A stretch of DNA of 64,000 bases, taken from Ischnura elegans (taxonomy: Eukaryota > Arthropoda > Insecta > Odonata > Coenagrionidae). Both the position numbers and the translations under genes were made by a program. A model generated the notes under the pieces. It was not told where the DNA came from, did no database searches, and saw nothing but the letters and a program-made list of their open reading frames with translations. Positions 1 to 10,788 of the stretch are shown piece by piece. Location of the stretch: the NCBI RefSeq assembly GCF_921293095.1, contig NC_060259.1, positions 2,046,001-2,110,000 on the forward strand, read 5' to 3'. Position 1 is the first letter of the stretch, and each line of letters opens with the position of its first letter.

Positions 1-29
1 GTCATTATTCATACTATTGTACAAGTGAC

Positions 30-333
30 CAGTGGCGCAGCGAGGGGGGGGGGGGGGTTGGGGGCTAAAACCCCTCCAGATCTCAGAGAAATTTCTAAGT
101 TTAACCTAGTTCACTTAATTGGATTAATATTACTTATATAATAGTGTAAATATTAATAAAATATCCCTTAGAAGTCCGTAAAACTCACCATTTTGAGCCT
201 TTTATCTGAAAAATTTTCTAAGGGAGGGCCCCTGCACCTCCCGCTTACCCTAGTGGGTATTCCACACCCTCAGACACCCCAGTATTTCACACCCAAACCC
301 CCCCCCCAGCCTTAATTCCAAGCTGTGTCCCTG
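30..333. mobile_element. Short hAT-like MITE candidate
   Basis: The segment opens with CAGTGGCGCAGC and closes with the inverse of CAGGGACACAGC, an imperfect terminal inverted repeat of hAT style. Long G and C runs lie inside it (near 44-57 and 298-307). The 8-bp flanks (CAAGTGAC and CAACCAAC) match at only five positions, so a target duplication is weak. There is no coding content. Confidence 0.3.
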
Positions 334-547
334 CAACCAACAGTAAAATAAAATTTGTGAACTCCCCTCTTCTTGGAATCATATGGAAAATAGAAAAATG
401 GTTTCCATGAAAGTGATTTTAGCAGGTAGTATACACCCTCCAGGCGCCACGAAAAGTAGTTTACCGCACAGAGCAGAATAAGAAAAAGCTAATGAGGGAG
501 TTCTTGTGGTAAAGTGAGAGAATTTTAATCATATACTCTTTCAAGGA

Positions 548-868
548 TTGTATTTGATTGAGGGGCGGAATCACTCACAGAAGTGGAAAAAAATGAATCT
601 CACAAGGTCTACACACAAAGCCGAGGAGAAGCTGATTGAAAATGAAGACGAGGTGAAGCTAAGGAAAGAATCCCTGGATGAGTCATACAACGGCCGCAAA
701 CTCAATTCAAAAATAATCAAAGAGAAAAGTGAAATAGAAAAGAATGAAATGGGAACCAGCATGTAACGATCGGAATTTGACACAGCAATAAGAGATCTGC
801 AAAGCAATAAGGCACTGGGATTAGATGATATTCCTGCAGGACTAATTAAAAATGTATCAGAGAAGACT
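548..868 (+). pseudogene. LINE fragment upstream of the RT core (LINE-A type)
   Basis: The first frame gives a charged, lysine/glutamate-rich linker. After a stop or shift near 766 the frame reads a stretch matching the start of a LINE reverse transcriptase: an acidic residue, AIRDL, then NKALG(L)DDIPAGLIK, the conserved 'KA-G-D-IP' block. It stops soon after. It looks like the same LINE family as 4403-4577 and 60922-62090 and could be part of the same copy, with about 30 codons missing between the pieces. That link is an inference. Confidence 0.5.
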
Positions 869-1149
869 TGAACCCTCAAGGGTGTACGACACAGCATATG
901 CGTCCTCGCTATTCCATTCCTATACGGTCCTTTAATCGTAGATATTCAAACATAAAGGGTTCTTTAATTAGGAGGCACTCTAGATTTTGTTCAGGCATTA
1001 AGTTAAATATTTTTATCTTCGTAATTGCTTATCAAAAAATGTCCAAAAAATATATTCTTTGTTTAACCTATATATAACTTATATATTCTAAACCATTGTT
1101 TTAACTTTTAATTATGAATATGTACTTACAATTTTCAGAGCCGTTTACT
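869..1149. other. No gene recognised; possible piggyBac flank
   Basis: AT-rich DNA between the LINE fragment and the decayed end of the piggyBac transposase. It may be the piggyBac 3' untranslated side. I found no convincing TTAA/CCC terminus and no gene. Confidence 0.25.
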
Positions 1150-1325
1150 TTTACCTATGCCCTTTATCTGGTGGTTAGCAGTTGATCTGTGTGTGGTATT
1201 GCTCAAAACGGGGTTCAAAGCAGATTGTTAAGCAATATGTCTCCCTCTCAATCGCATACATTCCGGATCAATATCCAAGGGCCATCCTTTGTGTTGTTCC
1301 AAATTCTGTCCATGATACTCACTTT

Positions 1326-1476
1326 ATTGGAAATACTCAATTCCGTTCAATTGAAAAGTGACAAATTTCAATTGAACATATGGAAATTCAATGAATATGA
1401 GGAAATTGAGTTGAATTTCCATATATTCAATTGAAAGTTGTCACTTTTCAATCAAATGGAATTGAATATTTCCAAT
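1326..1476. mobile_element. Near-palindromic 151-bp MITE inside piggyBac
   Basis: The two ends start ATTGGAAATACTCAATTCC and its near-perfect inverse. Arms of about 66 bp surround a loop of about 20 bp, so the unit can fold almost completely. It interrupts the piggyBac transposase C-terminal region, with recognisable codons on both sides. No clear target duplication was read and there is no coding capacity. Confidence 0.65.
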
Positions 1477-2490
1477 AGGGTAGCTATGATTTTGTTCACT
1501 AAGGTTATTCTGAACGCTTGATGATATTTGTAATTACCAGCCTTATGGTATAGAATGTACACATTTCACATAACCATATTAAGTAAGTGGTTGAATAATT
1601 TCTTGTACCACACTTTTGTCCTTTTTCTTTCTAGCAAGAATGATTCTAAAAGTTGATCTTTTAAATCTACACTGCCCATTTATTTATTATACATATTCTA
1701 TTTAGCACATATGTTCATTTACACAATCTAGCCTGCCCTTTCAAATTATGGGTTGCATTTGGTCTGAATGTTTCGTCGTCAGCAATGTAACAGCTTGTTT
1801 ATCCTTCCACTTCAAAACAACAAATTTCCCACACTTTGCACTAAAAACTTCTCCTTTCTTTGTTTCTTTGTAAGATTTACTGACATACCCATACATGTGA
1901 TTTTCACTGTTCCAAAATCATCTGTTTTCCTCAGAACTAATCTCTAGAAAATATCAAGACTACTGTAAAAATTATCCATATACACGCATCTACCCGAGCC
2001 TAATAATTTCTCACACAAACTTAGAACAACTTTTGTTAAAAAAAGATCTGTATTCTTTGTGATTTCACAGCCCAATTTTGTTCCTGAGCCACAGTAAATA
2101 ATAAAATACCATAAATACCCTCGGGAGTAACAAATTTCAAACAATTTTCTTCCAAGCCAGGAAGCTTTCATGGGAATCTACTGTTTCCACGACAGCGTAC
2201 CTTTCCGCACCGGCAACGATTCATCCACACTGATTTCCCTTCCCGGTAAATACACTTTTTTGGAACTTAATTTTCAAATGTTCACTAATGGGTAAAATTT
2301 TACATAGTTTTGAATCCTTTTTTACAACTTCCTCATCGGTATTATCTACAAAATGGAGACATTTTTTGAGCAATGGAAACATTTGCTCATTCATAACATT
2401 GGGAAAAATGGAGTCTCCAATAAATGATTTCTGCTAAAGTACATGCCGAGGCTTGGTTTCTGACTTTTTCCCATCAACAACAGCATACCA

Positions 2491-3506
2491 AGGGTGCGGT
2501 CCGTTGAACGCTACCAATGCTTCGAAGCGACACAGACGAGCTCCCAAGCGGTCCGTTATTCGCTACGGAGCGCTACAGGTTAAGGTGTGACGTCACGGAA
2601 AACGTCACACACCCGTTTCCCGCCTCGCTCCAGACGCTCCCGTGAAAACTAGGGTCTGCGGAGGAGCGAGACATTTTTTGGCGGAAATTCGAAGAGAACT
2701 CACTGAGGCAATGGACAGTTTACTAACGTTACAGTTGTTGGACGCTGAATGTGGACGCCTTTTTTCTTTAAAGGTGACTACGAAGTAACGGAGTAGGCTC
2801 ACAAAGTAAATACATGTAAATTTAATAGTGATTTAAATAAATATAAAGCAAGCACTATATCTCCGTAGACATTCTCGTATCTCCCCAAAATGAACTCAAA
2901 TGTCTCTGAAAGCAACCTTCACATTCAAAAGGCAACAAAAAATTATTAAAAGGGACATGTACTATAAGAAAGGATTGCAAGAACATACATCGACACATCA
3001 ACTCATGCCATAAATTAAAATCTGAAGAAAAATAGGATACAAATGGAATGGATTAATGTTTTATAATAATCGTTAGCCATAATAAGTTAATATGTTTCAA
3101 GTGAGAAAACGGTAGAAAGCCTACTTTCACCTTTACTAGTGTAATGACTTTCAATTACAAGGGGTAGGCGAGGGTAGGTGGGAGAAATACGGTCCAAAGT
3201 TTCTTGATTTACTTTGTGGAACCTCGATATTGGAAAATAAAATTCATTTAAATGATATTCGAACATATTTATTAATATTCAATGACCATAATCGCCTCAA
3301 TTCGCATTTTAAACCACCTATTCGATTTCATAATCCCAGCTTGCCCGCCCTCGTTCAACTCCGCCATTTTGACTTCGCTCCGGACCGGTCCGAAAAGAAA
3401 TTATCGTAGCGAACGTAGCGCCTATGCGCCCGAACGACCGGTGCTCCGGAGCACTTCCGTCTGTAGCGTCTGGTAGCGAGAGTAGCATTCATTGGACCAC
3501 ACCCCT
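2491..3506. mobile_element. ISL2EU-like non-autonomous element inside piggyBac
   Basis: Ends are AGGGTGCGGTCCGTTGAACG on the left and the inverse of AGGGGTGTGGTCCAATGAAT on the right, giving TIRs of about 25 bp. It splits the piggyBac transposase; codons flanking it join in frame when it is left out. The right flank is AT and the left CA, consistent with a decayed 2-bp AT duplication. The AGGG ends resemble three other AT-flanked elements in this window. Short open frames inside show no recognised domain. Confidence 0.65.
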
Positions 3507-3941
3507 ATATGAACCCTTATTTCCCCCAACACCGGGAACCCACTTTTGGAAGTGCGAATTTTTTCCTTCTTAATTTTATCCTTCTAACGAACAAGAAACT
3601 ATGCTGCGTAGCAGTTTGTCTCAGTCACTATAATTGAAATTATTTCATCATCAAAAAGGACTTCAAAATATGCAAAGGGAAAATTTACACATGAAACTGG
3701 CAATATTCGTTTTCCAAATATATTCAACACAAAAGGTAGAGGAGGGTCAGCACTGCCGATCTCGAACCAATTATTTTCTTCAAAATTCACAGAAAAATGA
3801 GAGGGTTCTTCACTTTCTTCAGAACTGGAATCCAGGTGGTGTCCAATTACAACTTCTGAAGTGGTATCTGAGCCTTCTGCGATCTCTTCTTCCAGAGGGT
3901 GAAGCACTTGCTCATCGGACAACTCAAGCAAGCTAGCAGCC

Positions 3942-4376
3942 ATGGTCAATCAAAGAAGGGTACAGATATGGTGTGGACCCAAGGTAGAAAAAAAATTTAA
4001 AAAACACCAAAGCAAACGTAGGGGTAAAAAAACCCCAACCCTAAGCTTCAAATGAGGCAAATAAGATACCAGATGCTGGCCGGTCTTCCAGGTACTGAGA
4101 AGCATTGAGTGGCAATGCCTGGACGGTCCATGCCTTTGTCATCATTGCCTCGATGAAAGAGAAAGTAAAGATGAGGCAGAAAAGCAGATGATAATGAATC
4201 ACTGAGGACAGCTGCAGCATCCCTACACAGAACACACAATTACAAAGAAAGCATATAAACCACAGTATGAGTGGAAGGATATCTTTCATCAACATCAACC
4301 AAATGCTGCTCCAAGATGAAGCATTTCTTTCCTGGCTGCAGCTGGAAAAAATATTCTAAAAAATGCAAAAAAGCAA
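3942..4376. repeat. Dispersed ~430-bp repeat, copy 1
   Basis: This stretch and 39214-39656 share an extended alignable sequence in the same orientation, including the blocks GATACCAGAT-CTGG and GAGTGGCAATGCCTGGACGG. I judge identity at roughly three quarters by eye. The left end overlaps the first codons of the piggyBac transposase, so it may be piggyBac 5' flank. The class is otherwise unknown. Confidence 0.6.
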
Positions 4377-4402
4377 ACACAGAAAACAAAGGGGCACAGA
4401 AT

Positions 4403-4577
4403 GAAAGCAGGTGAAAGGTGACGATTTTGGGACCATAAGCCTGACGACACTTGCACCGAAGGTACTAGCAAGAATCATTGACAGAAAAATGGAACAAAGA
4501 GAAGGAGAATTCTTGTTTAAGAACCAATTTGGATTCAGAAAAAGCAAGGATAAGAGAAGCAACTTTGGCACTATGGG
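4403..4577 (+). pseudogene. LINE-A reverse transcriptase fragment, left of hAT
   Basis: The frame reads DDFGTISL, a KVLARIIDRKM helix and FLFKNQFGFRKSKD, the LINE RT region around fingers motifs 1 and 2 ('R-ISL ... QFGFR'). It stops at the 8-bp direct repeat ACTATGGG (4570-4577), where the hAT-like element begins. The same RT resumes right after the second ACTATGGG copy at 60914-60921. It is degenerate and non-functional. Confidence 0.75.
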
Positions 4578-4599
4578 TAGAGGTCCGTGAATTTCGCGA

Positions 4600-5278
4600 G
4601 ACGCGATATCGCGAAATAATACGAAATAACGCGAAATCGGCGAATAAAAACAAAATTTCGCGTTTTTTTGCGATTTGTGGTGGATTAGCGAAAAAAATCA
4701 CACCTAATGAGTCATAATATATTAAAGCCTAACCCTTCATTGTTTAACGCTGCCGACGTTCATTTGCTCTATCTCATTACATTCCAAGGTCAACTGGCTC
4801 GTTCAGTCTCGCGCATAACGCATCCGCGTAACATCGCGCACTGTAGTGATTTCTCCGCCAGAATTTGCCGTCAAATTTATCACAGCTTCTCTCTTCGGTT
4901 CCCACTTTTCAATGCTGAAATATTTAGAATTTAGGGGCGCTTTCTCACCTGAAGAATTAGATATTATGAATTAAAAATGTGCGGAAAGAAATTTAACGCG
5001 GCCGCGGAAGAGCGGAAATACAAGCTCAAGCGCCCGGTACGCGTCAATGACAAGCAGTAAATCCGGTGACTCACCGCGACGCATTAGACAGCGTTATTGG
5101 ATAACCTGTTGCAGGAAAACCTTGAGTGTGGGTCAAATGTAACAATTTCGTTGACTTAAACACGGCCGCTGGCTGGGACCGGGCCGCCGTTCACGGCGTA
5201 CTGTTCCGGTATCGATAATGGTTTTTTTATTAGTGAAGTGTAAACGTCTTGGTGCCTTCTTTTCATTTCTAGTATTCA
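4600..5278. other. Left arm of the hAT-like element, non-coding
   Basis: 4590-4690 is rich in TTTCGCG/CGCGAAAT motifs in both orientations, so it can form imperfect hairpins. Open frames here are short and match nothing recognised. The copia gag start codon at 5279 follows a splice-acceptor-like pyrimidine tract and TAG (5261-5273). No copia 5' LTR is visible. Confidence 0.4.
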
Positions 5279-5987
5279 ATGGAAATGGAAGAAGAAAGAG
5301 TGAAGTTTCCATTCTTTGATGGACGAAACTTTTCAGATTGGAGTTTTCGGCTTAAACTCCAGCTCGATGAATGTGAGTTATTGGAGCATATTATCACACC
5401 CTTGAATGAGCTGAAAAAAGCATTTGAAGAAATCCCTGGAGTTAATGCATCGCTTAGGAAGCAAAAAGAAGAAAATTTGAAGAAGGTAGTAAAGGCGGAC
5501 AAAACATGCAAAATTTTTATTGTGCAACGAATTCAAGATGGACAGTTGGAGGTTGTGAAAGACAAAGCGACCACGTATGAGTTATGGTGTGCATTAAGGG
5601 ACAGATTCGAGTCCACAACAGCAACTACAAGAATGAATCTTGCCAAAGAATTACATTCATTGGTGTATATACCGAAAAGGGAATCCTTTCGTGACTATTG
5701 TCTTAAATTTGACTGTATCATTAGGGGCCTTAGACAGGCCGGCGATAAGATTGATGAAGAGGGCACTATTATTCAGTTCCTTTTGTAGATGCCTAAAGAA
5801 TATGAGTCTATGGTCACTAACTTACAGACACTTGTATCAAAAGAAATGACTATGCAGTTTGTAAGGGTCAGAGTAGAAGAATACGAGGTGAGCAGAAATG
5901 TAGGACTGTCTACCAGAGCGCCGAGCATCCCTACTCAGAATGCTGCCTTTTTAGGGGTTCAAGCAGCATTTCCGTTCCCATGCAACA
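5279..5987 (+). pseudogene. copia gag, N-terminal part
   Basis: The frame starts at the ATG at 5279 with an acidic run, then FPFFDGRNFSDWSFRLKLQL, the typical copia UBN2/DUF4219 entry ('F-G-N---W---L'). It continues through LWCALRDRFES and LHSLVY-PKRESF to the first Cys of the CCHC knuckle at 5981-5983. A TAG at 5786-5788 interrupts it. The zinc knuckle is cut by an ISL2EU-type insertion at the dinucleotide AT (5988-5989). Its second half resumes at 23617. Confidence 0.85.
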
Positions 5988-6241
5988 ATAGGGAAATTGC
6001 ATACTTTGTATAAACAGTACGCTGATATACTACAGTAAACACTTAGTACCGCAATATACTTTTTTCCGCTTAAAATTCAGTTTATACACTAGAAAATGAC
6101 TCCCAAAAGTCTCCCGAGTTTCGCGGGCTAAAAAATACCGCCCCCACTAATCTTTGGCCGTGACGTCATAGTTTAGTAGGAGTCCAAGATCCAAGCCCAA
6201 ACTGCAGGTTTGGAAGAGCCACGTTGCGTTTAAAGGAGAAC

Positions 6242-6400
6242 ATGGGTGAAGTAAGGAAAAATTACAAGTGGTGCATTGTTCCTCTGTGCAATAACACTCC
6301 AGAAGAAAATTTTCGTCTGCATTCCCACGGAGGAAATTAGAAGAAAAGCCTCGATGCATGCCGTCTGTCGGGATGAGCGTTACGGAAAAATAAGAGTATA
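6242..6400 (+). pseudogene. THAP-like zinc-finger fragment
   Basis: ATG at 6242 is followed by NYKWC-VPLCNNTPEENFRLH, the 'W-C-VP-C-N----P---F--H' signature of THAP-like fingers found in P-, PIF- and ISL2EU-type transposon proteins. A TAG at 6338-6340 ends the frame. A basic RKK-like continuation follows in another frame. The rest of the protein was not recognised. It probably derives from the ISL2EU DNA-binding protein. Confidence 0.6.
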
Positions 6401-6419
6401 ATAAACGGAATTATAAACC

Positions 6420-8621
6420 CGTGTGCTATGTGAGAGAAGATAACTTTAATATAAATAATATTTCCATATTTCATTGACTGAATAACTTGAAACTGAGATT
6501 TTTCGATAATTCGGCCGCCGTAGAATAAAAACTCAACTTCTCAACAAAAATCGAGATAGGTGTTTCTCGATGGTTACGATGGACTCAAATTATTTATGGC
6601 ACTTGTTCAATTTCAGTTACGGAAGGACATAGAAAATTCCATGATGTTTAAAATCAAGGGAGGAAATATGAAAATATAGAGCAACGCTGATTCTCATGCA
6701 TTCGAGTGCCAGCCAAGAAGACAGCGTTTTCTTCTACTGTCGACGTCAAAATGATGTGCCACTGTATTTTGCAAATTTATATCCTGGCTTCACTGCATGC
6801 TATAATAATGAACTATATGTCATTTTAAAGGAAATTTTATCCTAAATTCTGATTTATTTTATTACTAAAAAAATTGAAAAATGTAGACACGGCCAGTGCA
6901 ATAAATGACTCCGCGCACCGAGAAATTAGCCGTTTTGTCAACTTCATGAACTTTGCAACTCAACCTAGGGAAAACTACTACGTCTACAGCATTCATCTTC
7001 CACATTAATTTACACTCATCAGTGTGGATTAATAAAATGGCTTTTGGGTATTTTTAGAACTTACATTTTGTTATAAATTAATGAAAATATTTAAACATTA
7101 TCTTGTCCCATAGTTTACCCCGAAAGATAAAGGAAGTTGGAGATGGAAAAAGAATGGAATCCAGAGGTGGTCACAAAAAATGAATCGCAGCATTCTTGGA
7201 TTTTATTCTACGCCGTTGCTTGCTTTTCAGAAAAAGTTGAGTCACAAGAGGAATGTTCCGCGGCCCTTGATTTGGAAACTGTGGAGATAGAGGAAGACGT
7301 GTGGATCAGCAATTTCCATTTAGTTGGTTGTCAGGATAAACCAAGGATCCATTTAAAGGTTGTCAGGCCATCGTATAAACATAGGACTGATGTGCACCAC
7401 AGGGGAAATGGGGTGTTTGAGGGAAAGTCAAACCCAAAGTTGCCCAAAGAATGTGCAGTTCTATGTTGCTCTTTCCCCAGTTAAAACCAAATAGAAATTG
7501 GATTGGGATGATATTTTCACCACGGGTTCCAGTGATAGTGAGAGTGCAGGTGATCACGGTCATCGTCGAAGGTCATCCCTCTAGGATTTCCGATACGGAA
7601 TTTTTAAGTGGCAACCGATCGCAATGACGATGAGCTCGCCTTTAGAGTAGGTTTCAGATATATCGTGAGAAAAGCTCCCAAAATGTATTAAAGACTCTGT
7701 TTGGAAAACATTCACATTTTAATGCTAATTTAGGAAGGATTTCATTACAAAAGTAACTTATTAACACCTGAAGACGTTGTGTTTATTATATAATTGATCG
7801 AAGTGCGATTGACCGATTTTTTCTGCAGAATAGGAAGTGGCTTCGGGGTTTTGAGTCACAAGATGGTAGATTGTGTTGGAAGTTCGTCTATATTATCGCT
7901 ACTAAATTGAAACATTAATAGTCAGGCTTCCTCAGAGCTTCCTGTCGCCCTCCAGGCAAGGTATTTTTAAGTTAAAAGTATCATCGACAGCTTCGAGGTG
8001 GAAATAAGTTCACCATAAGACTCTACCGGACTGCCAAAAGAATACACATTTCACATGAGTATACGCTTTCGCCAATATTATACGCAAGTCTCACTTTGTT
8101 ATGAACTATAAAACATTTCAGATGCACATCAGCTACCTTTCCATTTGTCGGCATCGACTTTCCGCGCCGACGAAGTCTACAGTTTCACTAAAATACCCTG
8201 CTATCATGATATCATATAATATGTGTTATGTTATGCTATAATATGTTATATGATATCATATAAATACCATATGGAATCAGTGACAGGAAGCTTGCTAGGA
8301 TCAGCCTAAGAATAACCATATCTTTACGCAATCTATCGCTTTCAATGGAGGAGAAATAGATCAAATAATAGCCCTGAAGTCACAATGAACAACTCCGATA
8401 CGTCTGCACTTCAATAAATGAATCATAACCACGCCGTCGCATGTATTCAATTCAAGTACTATGGCCGTGCCTCCTCGTACTGAACTATGACGTCAGTTTT
8501 CTACCAGCCAATCATCGGGCGTTTTCGCTTCTCACTTGCATTTGAAAATTCTCGTGAACTTTGATGCATTAAATATCGGAAACCACGTCATAAAATAATA
8601 AAAAAAACTTTCACCGAGGTA
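6420..8621. other. ISL2EU-type internal region, poorly preserved
   Basis: AT-rich, decayed sequence. An open frame at 7137-7484 (115 codons, plus) is acidic at first and Cys-containing at its end, but I recognise no domain. An AT-rich palindromic stretch lies around 8206-8265. The GGCCGTGACGTCA motif near 6155 recurs near 41596 inside another ISL2EU-type element. The sequence runs to the Polinton TSD at 8622-8627. Confidence 0.35.
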
Positions 8622-8627
8622 TGCAAA

Positions 8628-8904
8628 AGTAGGGAGAAAATAAGAGAATCAGCGCAATCCAAGGTCACTTCCGCGTAGCAACTGCGAGGAGAGGCGTCTC
8701 GCTACACAAGCCCCTCCCCTCCCCTCCCCGCCACCAACATTCGAGCGACATTACGTCATTTCAAAAACGTGAATTGCAATAACCAGTCGGCATTGCATCA
8801 CCCTGTTGGTGTCCCGCGCACGTGTCTCCCCCACCCTTCGCATTTCCTGGAGACGCAATATCCCCCGACATTGCATCACCCAACACGTGCGGTTGCAACG
8901 TGAC
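8628..8904 (+). repeat. Polinton left terminal inverted repeat
   Basis: About 277 bp match the inverse of 23270-23548, with a one-base length difference in a C run (TATCCCCCG versus TATCCCCCCG) and one change near the inner border (GCGGTTGC versus GCGGCTGC). It includes the C-rich stretch CCCCTCCCCTCCCC and a TGACGTAA-like CRE box in inverse (near 8754). Confidence 0.95.
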
Positions 8905-8920
8905 TCCTCCCACTCCCGCA

Positions 8921-8956
8921 TATAAATGACTCCCGAATGATTATTAGCTCATTCAA
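8921..8956 (+). promoter_or_regulatory. Left-end inward promoter (TATA + initiator)
   Basis: TATAAAT at 8921-8927 is followed about 30 nt later by TCATTC with its A at 8951, and then by ACCATGG at 8961-8967, a strong start context. The right end has the same TATA plus TCATTC arrangement facing inward, although the two lie inside the TIR border where the sequences are no longer identical. Confidence 0.65.
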
Positions 8957-8963
8957 CGTTACC

Positions 8964-9514
8964 ATGGTCTCCAGAACTGTCGCTGAGCTGCAAAGAGATC
9001 CCGAAGCCTCCCTGGAGCACACCAATCTCCGGGTGGAGAAGCAGCCAGATCCGGATACTTACATCGTATACATCCCTCATCGAGGCAAAGATTTTGTGCT
9101 CTCGGTACCTTTTAAGGCAGTTTACTACTGTGTATTCCGGCACCAGAAGAAGACATTTGAAGTGGTCGGACGGAATGCGGTCTTTTCTCTGGCTTCGAGA
9201 ATGAGAATGGGGTAGTGGAGAGATTTAATGTAACTACTCAGGATGACATTACCGATCCGGAAAAGCGGTGCCTCGCGGAAAAGCAGCACCCAATCATCTG
9301 GTGTGATGTGTACGAATGCATCCGGCCTCGAGTCTACGCAAAAGGAGGAGGTGGAATGATTCAAAGTGATTGCATTGACGGTCCAAAACCTGTGTGTTAT
9401 ACAGACCATAGACAATCAAAAGTGGATTATGGTACCACAGAGGCTACGAAAGGTACCCGTCTGAGAGTGATAAAGTTTGTACTCAAAATTGAATATGATA
9501 TGTATATTTATTGA
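8964..9514 (+). pseudogene. Polinton left-end gene of unknown function, likely frameshifted
   Basis: The ATG at 8964 sits in good context 13 nt past the predicted start site. The frame runs 83 codons to a TAG at 9213-9215, and a second frame covers 9215-9511 with a TGA at 9512-9514. The second frame has no ATG near its beginning and reads on smoothly if one base differs near 9211, so one gene of about 180 codons with a frameshift is more likely than two. The second half has four Cys and a GGGG run. No domain was recognised. AATAAA at 9516 overlaps the 3' end. It is the only plus-strand gene of the Polinton. Confidence 0.55.
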
Positions 9515-9515
9515 G

Positions 9516-9552
9516 AATAAAAAATGTCTCAAAAGATTTATGTTTTTTTATT
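9516..9552. terminator. Convergent poly(A) signals
   Basis: AATAAA on the plus strand (9516-9521) serves the left-end gene. AATAAA on the minus strand (plus TTTATT at 9547-9552) lies past the last minus-strand gene. They sit in the 76-nt gap between the convergent genes. Confidence 0.6.
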
Positions 9553-9590
9553 AAATAATAACACAGGGTATAGGTTTACATTTTTTTATT

Positions 9591-10061
9591 TCAACATATT
9601 TTATTTCGTATACACCAATCAGCCAGCTTAAAACAATTTTTTCTGGCACACTGTAGATTACCATCCATATGAATTTCAATTAAACATCCCTCATTTGTAG
9701 TTAATTTTTTTAACGAGGGACATCCATAAATTTCCAGATTAGCCACACAAATTCCCTCAGGAAGAAGACTGGTTAAGAAAGACGCTTTTTGTGCACCCTT
9801 GGTGAATAGCAATTTGTAATGCTTTGTGTAGTTGTGCATTATGTTCTCCAAATCATGATAATCTACGTCTCCAGAATATTCTTTCAAGCCATGATAGTTA
9901 TTTCTCAACCAGAATGACTCTTTTGTAGAAAGCAGTCTCTGTGGCAATTTAAATAGCCACGTATTACAGCATTTGTTCTGTACAGCGATGATTGCCAACT
10001 CCTTAACAATGAAATTCCCATCGCTGTCTGTAAATCCTTGAAATTCGATAATGGCACTCAT
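9591..10061 (-). CDS. Polinton conserved small protein A (C-x-H-C-A type)
   Basis: A 156-residue protein from ATG at 10061. It opens AIIEFQGFTDSDGNFIVKELAI, has NNYHGLKEYSGD mid-way, then LLFTKGAQKASFL, a 'YGCP' turn and a C-terminal Cys-x4-His ... QCARKNC ... W. This layout recurs in arthropod mobile-element proteins and reminds me of an RNase H-like/DEDD exonuclease fold, but the catalytic acids are not clearly kept, so no activity is claimed. The protein at 10789-11313 shares the C-terminal half pattern, so the two look like distant paralogues. It is last in the minus-strand gene block. The frame is intact. Confidence 0.7.
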   Translation of the reverse strand: MSAIIEFQGFTDSDGNFIVKELAIIAVQNKCCNTWLFKLPQRLLSTKESFWLRNNYHGLKEYSGDVDYHDLENIMHNYTKHYKLLFTKGAQKASFLTSLLPEGICVANLEIYGCPSLKKLTTNEGCLIEIHMDGNLQCARKNCFKLADWCIRNKIC

Positions 10062-10188
10062 CGCGATGTATGTCCAACTTACAAGGTTTTTACGCCCAAT
10101 GCCAGGGGTTGAACTTACATCAAGACCTTTTAACTTACAGAACTCTCATTCGTGCCAGAGGTTAAAAAGCCTTTCATTCACACACAGG

Positions 10189-10758
10189 CTATTCATCAGC
10201 CGAACCATACGTTATGAGTGCCATCTCTAATTCAAGACGTTCAAAATCACAATCCGTGATATTCTTTGCTAGTTTGGTGGCGAGAAAATGTCTCACTTTG
10301 TCACGACCATTCAACAGTCTCTGGAGGAAAAGATCTATCAGCTTGAAGAGTTTCACCAATGCAAACCACTCTTCTTGCTTTAAATTAAAGGTCTTTTTAA
10401 TAACCAAATGCGTCTTCCCAAAGTAATTTGCATAAGACAAACAGGAAGTTAAAAAATGCTTTTCTCCTTTGTAAAAGAACAAATCCACGTCCTTTTCACA
10501 GTTCAAGATATTTTTCCACTCGCTTTGTGAAACAATAACACTTTTTTTTCCAACTTGATTAAATTGCACGACTGATTCAAAGTCACTGCTAGGATCGTAT
10601 CCAATACACACACTCTTTGTTTTTGCACTGTTCAAGTAGTACACAGTTTGAAGTACTAAATTCTTAAAGTTGTGGAATGAAGTAGGAATGGGATGTTCAG
10701 CAGGTCTCTTTCTCTTCACCGGTGGACGATGTAGATCCGAGGTCTCCGATGTCTGCAT
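10189..10758 (-). CDS. Polinton conserved hypothetical protein, 189 aa
   Basis: ATG at 10758 opens an intact frame. The N-terminus is basic (PVKRKRPAEH), which could be a nuclear localisation signal. The centre alternates beta-like segments (SVCIGYDP, KSVIVSQSEW), and the C-terminal half is helical and rich in Leu and Lys (LVKLFKLIDLFLQRLL). I do not recognise a family. It lies between the two C-x-H-C-A proteins, so a link with them is possible but unproven. Confidence 0.65.
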   Translation of the reverse strand: MQTSETSDLHRPPVKRKRPAEHPIPTSFHNFKNLVLQTVYYLNSAKTKSVCIGYDPSSDFESVVQFNQVGKKSVIVSQSEWKNILNCEKDVDLFFYKGEKHFLTSCLSYANYFGKTHLVIKKTFNLKQEEWFALVKLFKLIDLFLQRLLNGRDKVRHFLATKLAKNITDCDFERLELEMALITYGSADE

Positions 10759-10788
10759 GACGACTGATGTATGGTGACGTTATTGTCC

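Larger units (their letters stand above)
1150..3949 (-). pseudogene. piggyBac transposase pseudogene with two insertions
   Basis: Reading leftward, 3949-3599 gives an acidic N-terminus ending in the family block PFAYFEVLFDDEIISIIV-ETN-YA. After a 1016-bp insertion, 2490-1477 continues with ISVDES, then Gly-Tyr-Leu-Trp-Tyr and YMDNFYSS, then a KW-DKQAV-LL block, then a VDLKDQ / W-KKLFNHLL C-terminal segment. After a 151-bp insertion (1326-1476) a short piece containing RLRGRHI follows. This is the order of a DDE_Tnp_1_7 (piggyBac) transposase, a cut-and-paste enzyme that normally targets TTAA. At least three in-frame stops and several frame changes show it is dead. The start at 3949 follows from ATG plus family-like N-terminal sequence. 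Confidence 0.85.

Noticed and set aside
9215..9514. Separate gene starting at GTG 9215
   Set aside because: GTG is not a normal eukaryotic start; continuation of the upstream gene by frameshift is simpler.
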